Below are positions 59,920 to 64,000 of a DNA stretch of 64,000 nt, one piece after another (the stretch's first letter is position 1; every line of letters begins with the position of its first letter). Location: positions 100,998 to 164,997 of the forward strand of contig JABUFD010000006.1 of assembly GCA_013314735.1 (NCBI GenBank). The letters run 5' to 3'. The notes beneath the pieces are model-generated. The model searched no databases. It had not been told where the DNA came from and saw only the letters and a list, made by a program, of their open reading frames with translations. This DNA is from Anaerolineae bacterium (lineage in GTDB: Bacteria > Chloroflexota > Anaerolineae > Anaerolineales > Anaerolineaceae). The position numbers and the translations under genes were made by a program.

Positions 59920-61884
59920 TTACTCAACCACGATGTAATCCAGGTCGATCTGCCGTCCGCCGAGGTGGGTGATCTGCACAGTGTGGGTGCCGGCGCCAAA
60001 GTCGGGGCTCTTCCACAGCTTCTGCCATGCCAGGCTGGCGTTGTACTGGTTGACGTAAAACACCCAGCGCTTGTCGACGGTGATCTTCATCACGCCCTGG
60101 CCGTGGTCGGCGGTGTAGCCGATGAAGAAGCGCACGCCCTGGAAACTGAAGGTGACCTTGCTGCCATCGGTGTATGAGAAATGGGTGGAACCTTTGAAGG
60201 GTTCTTTGCCTTCATACACATACCAGGCACCGCTGTAAGCGAACACCTGCAGTTCAGTGTCATCATGGAAGCCGCTTTTGGCGATGATCTGCTGCGGCAC
60301 AGGGGTTTCCGTGGGTTGGGGCTGCTGTTCATCGTCGCCGCCGCCGTCATCGGGTTTGGGGGTGTTGGTGGCCTGTTCGGGTTCAGGGGTTTTGGTGGGG
60401 TCCAGCGGTGAGGGGGTTTCGGTGGCGGCATCCGGTTCGGGAGTGAAGGTCCAGGTGGGGGTGGGATCATCCGGCAGCACATCTTCGCCGTTGTACATCA
60501 CGTAATTGGAATACTGCCCGATGCCGCTGACGCCCCAGCGGATGCGGAAATAGCCGTTTTCGCCCCAGCCCGCGCCCCATGAATTTTTCACCTTCCAGCT
60601 TTCGGTGCTGTCGTCCCAGCCGACCAGCACCACGGCATGGTCTACCTGGCTGCAGCTGCCTTCGGTGATCACCCCGCCGGTGTAGCTTTGCAGGGGGGCG
60701 GCGCACAGGGTGGTCCAGACCGGGCCGTAGGTGTAGAGGGCGGTCTTGAGGGCTTCCACGGTGTTATCGACATCGTGGCGCGAAGTGAGCAGGTAGGGGT
60801 GGTCGCTGATGTTGCTGCAGGTGCCGTTGCTGGCGGTGTAGGGCAGGTCGGCTTCCAGCACCGCCCCGGGCTGGTTGGAGGATTTGCCGTTCTTGTCGAT
60901 GTGGTATTCATGCACATCCCAGCCGCCGTTGCAGCTCCAGCCGTCGGTGTTGCAGGAAACCAGGTACTGCTCGGAAAGGTCCTGTTCCGCCACGCCGTGG
61001 ATCATCATCACGCTTTCCATCACGGCCACGGTGGCAAAAGCCCAGCACGATCCGCACGAACCCTGGTGCTTGACGGCGGAAACCGCCGGCGCGCCGGTGG
61101 GGTTGTTGCTGGTGGACCAATCGAGTGAGGCTGGCAGGGCGCCCACGCTTTGCAGCGGTTCGGCGCTGAAGGCTTCCAATGCGGCAAAGACCATACTCGG
61201 GTCACTGAAATCGAAGGTGCCTTTCAGGTCGCCGGCTTCGATCGTGATGCGCACCGGGAAATATTGCAATACATCCTCCCAGGCCTGCTGGTAAAAGAAC
61301 TTGAGCAGGGCGGTGCCGTCCCGCAGGGCATCGAGCAGGATGGTTTGCAGGTTCTGCCCGCCGGGGCCCACGCCCTTGCATTCATATTCACTCGATTTCA
61401 GGCTGAAGAGCGAACCAAGGCCGTCCACCAGGAATTTAGCGCCGGTGGAGGGGATGCCGCTGAACAGCACCGCCAGGCTGCTGCCTTTGCTGACCGCGCC
61501 GGAGAGCGACAGTTCCATCGGCAGGCTGCTCACGTCCACGATCGGGCTGAGCAGGTCATAGATGATCAGGCGCATCACATCCGTGTTGTCGCCCTCAATG
61601 TGGATGGTATAGACCGGGCCGTTGGGGCTGCTGCCGCTGGCGACCCACACCTGGAGCGGGGTGGCGGCCGGCATCAGCCCGCGCACCTGGCTTTCCAGGT
61701 CGGCGGCGCTGCTGGCAATTCCCGCGGATTGGGGAATGTCGATCTCCACAATCCAGTGCACCCCACCCAGGGTGAGGTCCGGGGGCAGGGGCTCCGCCGC
61801 ACCGGCAACCGGCCGGTAGGCGCTGCTGAACAGCATCAACCCGATCATCAGTATCACGAACAGTGATATCCAGTTTTTCTTCAT
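59920..61884 (-). CDS. secreted papain-like (C1) cysteine protease with carbohydrate-binding-like C-terminal domain
   Basis: A 654-residue exported protein: signal peptide (LFVILMIGLMLFSSA), a pro-region of about 230 residues, then a papain domain. The nucleophile sits in QGSCGSCWAFA (about residue 281), with DHAVVLVGWDD (His, about 417) and VKNSWGAGWGENGYFRI (Asn, about 434). CNGGWDVHEY is a conserved papain block. A Pro/Thr linker (about 475-540) leads to a C-terminal beta-sandwich domain (KSGFHDDTELQVFAYSG onward) ending in VQITHLGGRQIDLDYIVVE; this pattern resembles carbohydrate-binding modules and may tether the enzyme to cell surfaces or glycans. GAGG lies 5-6 bases upstream of the ATG. 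Confidence 0.9.
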   Translation of the reverse strand: MKKNWISLFVILMIGLMLFSSAYRPVAGAAEPLPPDLTLGGVHWIVEIDIPQSAGIASSAADLESQVRGLMPAATPLQVWVASGSSPNGPVYTIHIEGDNTDVMRLIIYDLLSPIVDVSSLPMELSLSGAVSKGSSLAVLFSGIPSTGAKFLVDGLGSLFSLKSSEYECKGVGPGGQNLQTILLDALRDGTALLKFFYQQAWEDVLQYFPVRITIEAGDLKGTFDFSDPSMVFAALEAFSAEPLQSVGALPASLDWSTSNNPTGAPAVSAVKHQGSCGSCWAFATVAVMESVMMIHGVAEQDLSEQYLVSCNTDGWSCNGGWDVHEYHIDKNGKSSNQPGAVLEADLPYTASNGTCSNISDHPYLLTSRHDVDNTVEALKTALYTYGPVWTTLCAAPLQSYTGGVITEGSCSQVDHAVVLVGWDDSTESWKVKNSWGAGWGENGYFRIRWGVSGIGQYSNYVMYNGEDVLPDDPTPTWTFTPEPDAATETPSPLDPTKTPEPEQATNTPKPDDGGGDDEQQPQPTETPVPQQIIAKSGFHDDTELQVFAYSGAWYVYEGKEPFKGSTHFSYTDGSKVTFSFQGVRFFIGYTADHGQGVMKITVDKRWVFYVNQYNASLAWQKLWKSPDFGAGTHTVQITHLGGRQIDLDYIVVE

Positions 61885-62028
61885 CTTACCCTCGCCGTGT
61901 TCGATTGCTCTCCAATGAATATTGATGTCCCTCTTTCTCTATCATAGCACAGACGCGCCCCGTGGTGCATACGCAATTTGGTGGCGGCCAGGGGCAAATT
62001 CACTGATACCAACCCGCACGGGAACGTG

Positions 62029-62034
62029 TATAAT
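62029..62034 (+). promoter_or_regulatory. candidate -10 box of a lipoprotein gene
   Basis: TATAAT, 42 bases before the lipoprotein ATG. The -35 region is weak. Confidence 0.35.
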
Positions 62035-62076
62035 CGAGGTGAGAGCGGTTTCGCCGCGAGGAAAAGGAGCGAACGG

Positions 62077-62526
62077 ATGAAGACACAGGTGCGATGGCTG
62101 TTCAGCGGTATGGTTCTCCTGGGTGTGCTGGTGCTGCTGGCCGCCTGCAACCTGCCCGGTTCGGATACGGGCGGTCTGTTGGGTTCGGCCGGCGAAGAGC
62201 GCGCCGTGCCCGCCACCCCGTTCCTGCAGGGAGAAACCGTTGATTATGGGGATGAGGTATTAATCTTGCGCGAAGTCAACGCCGGCGAAGGCAGCGCGAT
62301 CGAATCGGTGGTGCTGTGGGTGCCCGTCAAAGTTTCCGTGCTGGCAGTGACCGTCAATGGCAGCGCGGTGACGCCGGTGAAGAACGACGAGGATCTGCGG
62401 ATCGATGTACCCACCCCGGCCGCCGAAGTGCTGCTGGAGTTCAAGGACGAGAGCGGCGCGCTGGTGAAATCGTGCCGCATCCAGATCGATACCATCCTTT
62501 CGCCGGAGGGCGACTGCGCCTGGTAA
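62077..62526 (+). CDS. small lipoprotein of unknown function
   Basis: A 149-residue protein starting at 62077, with AAAAGGAG 7 bases upstream. The signal MKTQVRWLFSGMVLLGVLV (shortened) ends in the lipobox LLAACN. The mature part is beta-rich (VLWVPVKVSVLAVTVNGSAVTP) and resembles an Ig-like or SH3-like extracytoplasmic domain, but no family is recognised. It is convergent with the following gene and separated by 20 bases. Confidence 0.65.
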   Translation: MKTQVRWLFSGMVLLGVLVLLAACNLPGSDTGGLLGSAGEERAVPATPFLQGETVDYGDEVLILREVNAGEGSAIESVVLWVPVKVSVLAVTVNGSAVTPVKNDEDLRIDVPTPAAEVLLEFKDESGALVKSCRIQIDTILSPEGDCAW

Positions 62527-62546
62527 AGCGCTGAGCGGGGCTGCCT

Positions 62547-63104
62547 TCAGCTGCGGATGGGTGCATATGCCGCGATCATCGCCAGCACCGCCGGGTAATT
62601 TTCGGCGCTGCAGAATATGGCCACGCTTTCACCGGGCCGGCCGCGCAGCAGGATGGTGCGGTAGGTGGGAAAGGTTTTCACCTGCCGGACGTGTTTCCAC
62701 GGCAGGCGCACCGCCTGCCTGGCCTGTGCCAGCATCCCCGCCCCGGCGGCAGCCGGCTGGTTGGAGAGCAGCCCCAGGAGCACCGTCAGCCCGTTGAGAA
62801 AGGCATTCCTGTTGGCCTGCCCCGGCTGGAAGGCGCAGCGCACCCCGGCGGCGTCGAGGGTGAAGGCGGTATCGGCTTTCCCGCCGTAGAATCCAAGCAG
62901 GAAGATGGCTGTCAGCAGGAACAGCGCGGCCAGCAGGGCGAGCGCGTACAGGCGGTCGCTGCCTTCGGCCAGGACGAGGATCAGGGTGGTCACGATCCCA
63001 AACGGCAGCCCGATGCTCCATCCCAGCTGGCGCAGGATGACGATGTTGCCGAAGAGGGGGACGCTGATGTCCCATTGCAGTGTATGCGGGGTTGCTGGTT
63101 CCAT
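62547..63104 (-). CDS. membrane protein with PH-like soluble domain
   Basis: A 185-residue protein. The start at 63104 has AAGGAG 5 bases upstream. Two hydrophobic segments (about residues 28-45 and 51-72) precede a soluble domain with TAFTLDAAGVRCAFQ, VRLPWKHVRQVKTFPTYRTILLRGRPGE (in pieces) and a C-terminal helix. The W-x-x-V-x-x-V strand pattern is like bacterial PH/GRAM-like membrane proteins. Function unknown. Confidence 0.65.
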   Translation of the reverse strand: MEPATPHTLQWDISVPLFGNIVILRQLGWSIGLPFGIVTTLILVLAEGSDRLYALALLAALFLLTAIFLLGFYGGKADTAFTLDAAGVRCAFQPGQANRNAFLNGLTVLLGLLSNQPAAAGAGMLAQARQAVRLPWKHVRQVKTFPTYRTILLRGRPGESVAIFCSAENYPAVLAMIAAYAPIRS

Positions 63105-63299
63105 GTGCTCCTTTGCGGTCGATTGGCCTGACGGATACGATACCAGATTTTGGCACTTTTGACCATCCGCGGCAGGCATTGATGGGGAAGATCGCGGCAC
63201 CAATTTCACCATGGAAAGGGGTTTATCAAATACAATACATCCATGCCAGCCGGGGTTCCCGGTTGTTCCGCAACCCGATTGCTTTGGAAGGAGTGTGTT

Positions 63300-64000
63300 G
63301 TGTCCGGGTCTCTTGCGTCAAAATTGCCTCAAAAAACAAAATTACAAAAGGTGTTCAGCGCGATGTGGATATTGATTGGCGTTCTATTCTCTGGTGTGGT
63401 GATCCTGGCGGTTGTGCTGCTGCTGATGAGCCCCGGGGTTCCGGCACCGGTTACGGATGAAAACGGGACGGTCATCCCGGGGAGCCTGTCGGAGAAGGTG
63501 TTCGTTGACATCAACGGCTCCCGGCAGGGAATGTTCATCATCAGCAGCAGCCTGGACAACCCCGTACTGTTGATCGTTCACGGTGGAATGCCGGAATATT
63601 TCCTGACCGACCAGTACCCGGTGGGGCTGGAGCAAGCCTTCACGGTGGTATGGTGGGAACAGCGCGGGATTGGTATCTCGTATGATGACGACATTCCCAG
63701 GGAATCCCTCACCGCCAGGCAATCGATCGAAGATACGATCGCGGTCACCCGCTATTTGCTGGAGCGGTTTGACAAAGACAAGATCTACCTGATGGCGCAT
63801 TCCGGGGGAACTTTTTTCGCCATCCAGGCCGCGGCACAGGCGCCGGAATTGTATCATGCCTATATTGGCGTGGCGCAGTTCGCGTACCAGATCCAATCGG
63901 AGATGATGGCGTATGACTACATGCTGGCGCAATACCGGCAGATGGGCAACCAGAAGATGGTGCGCAAATTACTGGACGCGCCCGTCAGCATGGAAACCGA
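63300..64000 (+). CDS. alpha/beta hydrolase (proline iminopeptidase-like), 3' truncated
   Basis: The frame runs past the window end. GTG 63300 has AAGGAG 6 bases upstream and gives an N terminus with one membrane helix (WILIGVLFSGVVILAVVLLL). An in-frame ATG at 63243, 6 bases after TACAAT (63231-63236), would allow a longer leaderless product. The hydrolase fold is clear: LLIVHGGMPEYF is the oxyanion-hole HGG, WWEQRGIGIS is the family block after strand 4, and YLMAHSGGTFFAIQAA holds the nucleophile Ser. The resemblance is to proline iminopeptidases and related esterases. The acid and His of the triad lie outside the window. It is probably anchored to the membrane with the catalytic part outside. 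Confidence 0.8.
   Translation, partial: MSGSLASKLPQKTKLQKVFSAMWILIGVLFSGVVILAVVLLLMSPGVPAPVTDENGTVIPGSLSEKVFVDINGSRQGMFIISSSLDNPVLLIVHGGMPEYFLTDQYPVGLEQAFTVVWWEQRGIGISYDDDIPRESLTARQSIEDTIAVTRYLLERFDKDKIYLMAHSGGTFFAIQAAAQAPELYHAYIGVAQFAYQIQSEMMAYDYMLAQYRQMGNQKMVRKLLDAPVSMET

Noticed and set aside
1..64000. CRISPR array, prophage or integrative element
   Set aside because: No regularly spaced direct repeats, phage structural genes, integrase or tRNA attachment site were seen.

Overview
The window looks like a chromosomal segment of an anaerobic Chloroflexota bacterium, probably class Anaerolineae. Supporting signs are moderately high GC, secreted proteins with Pro/Thr-rich linkers, lipoproteins, large MalT-like and SARP/NB-ARC-like regulators, a pyruvate:ferredoxin oxidoreductase, and plant-polysaccharide enzymes (GH95- and GH172-like). 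This assignment is inferred from gene content; no rRNA or tRNA gene was seen.

Layout. 1-6.4 kb: the 3' end of a GH3-like membrane protein, a sulfatase, a lipoprotein, a zinc-ribbon membrane protein, a CPBP-family membrane protein and a SnoaL-like protein. 6.4-8.4 kb: an arsR-acr3-arsC arsenic operon with a near-perfect operator dyad. 8.5-12.8 kb: a DUF3795/metallo-beta-lactamase/DUF1905 cluster and a GH95 fucosidase. 13.2-21.6 kb: nifJ, a lipoprotein, a GH172 (DUF2961) protein, a G5/3D-domain protein coupled to rsmA. 21.6-32.3 kb: a MalT-like regulator behind a possible leaderless leader peptide, an S41 peptidase, a palindromic non-coding element, two methyltransferase-like genes, a SARP-type regulator and an S1-domain protein (rpsA). 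32.4-38.2 kb: an M19 dipeptidase, a GNAT, a GlcD-like oxidase and an OmpR-type two-component system.

38.5-55.8 kb is the most unusual part: seven reading frames on one strand with overlaps or gaps of at most 9 bases. In order they encode a REC/PAS/GAF sensor without a kinase domain, a CheR methyltransferase, a hybrid histidine kinase (split by an apparent frameshift), a REC-PAS-GAF-HD-GYP protein, a corrinoid (B12-binding) protein, a UroD/MtaA-like methyltransferase and a DUF1638-like/GAF/GGDEF protein. This physically couples a corrinoid methyl-transfer module to enzymes predicted to make and break cyclic di-GMP, with no obvious substrate methyltransferase. I propose it as a one-carbon or corrinoid-state sensing system.

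55.9-64 kb: a secreted Met/His/Gly-rich protein whose promoter shares an approximately 30-bp motif and 11-bp-spaced TGTAAA repeats with the two-component operon at 38.2 kb; a structured GGA-rich leader before a 51-residue basic protein; a CbpA-like DnaJ; an HtrA-like protease; a papain-like protease; a lipoprotein; a PH-like membrane protein; and a truncated alpha/beta hydrolase.

Several genes without a Shine-Dalgarno sequence have a TANNNT element ending exactly 6 bases before the ATG, suggesting that leaderless transcripts are common here.
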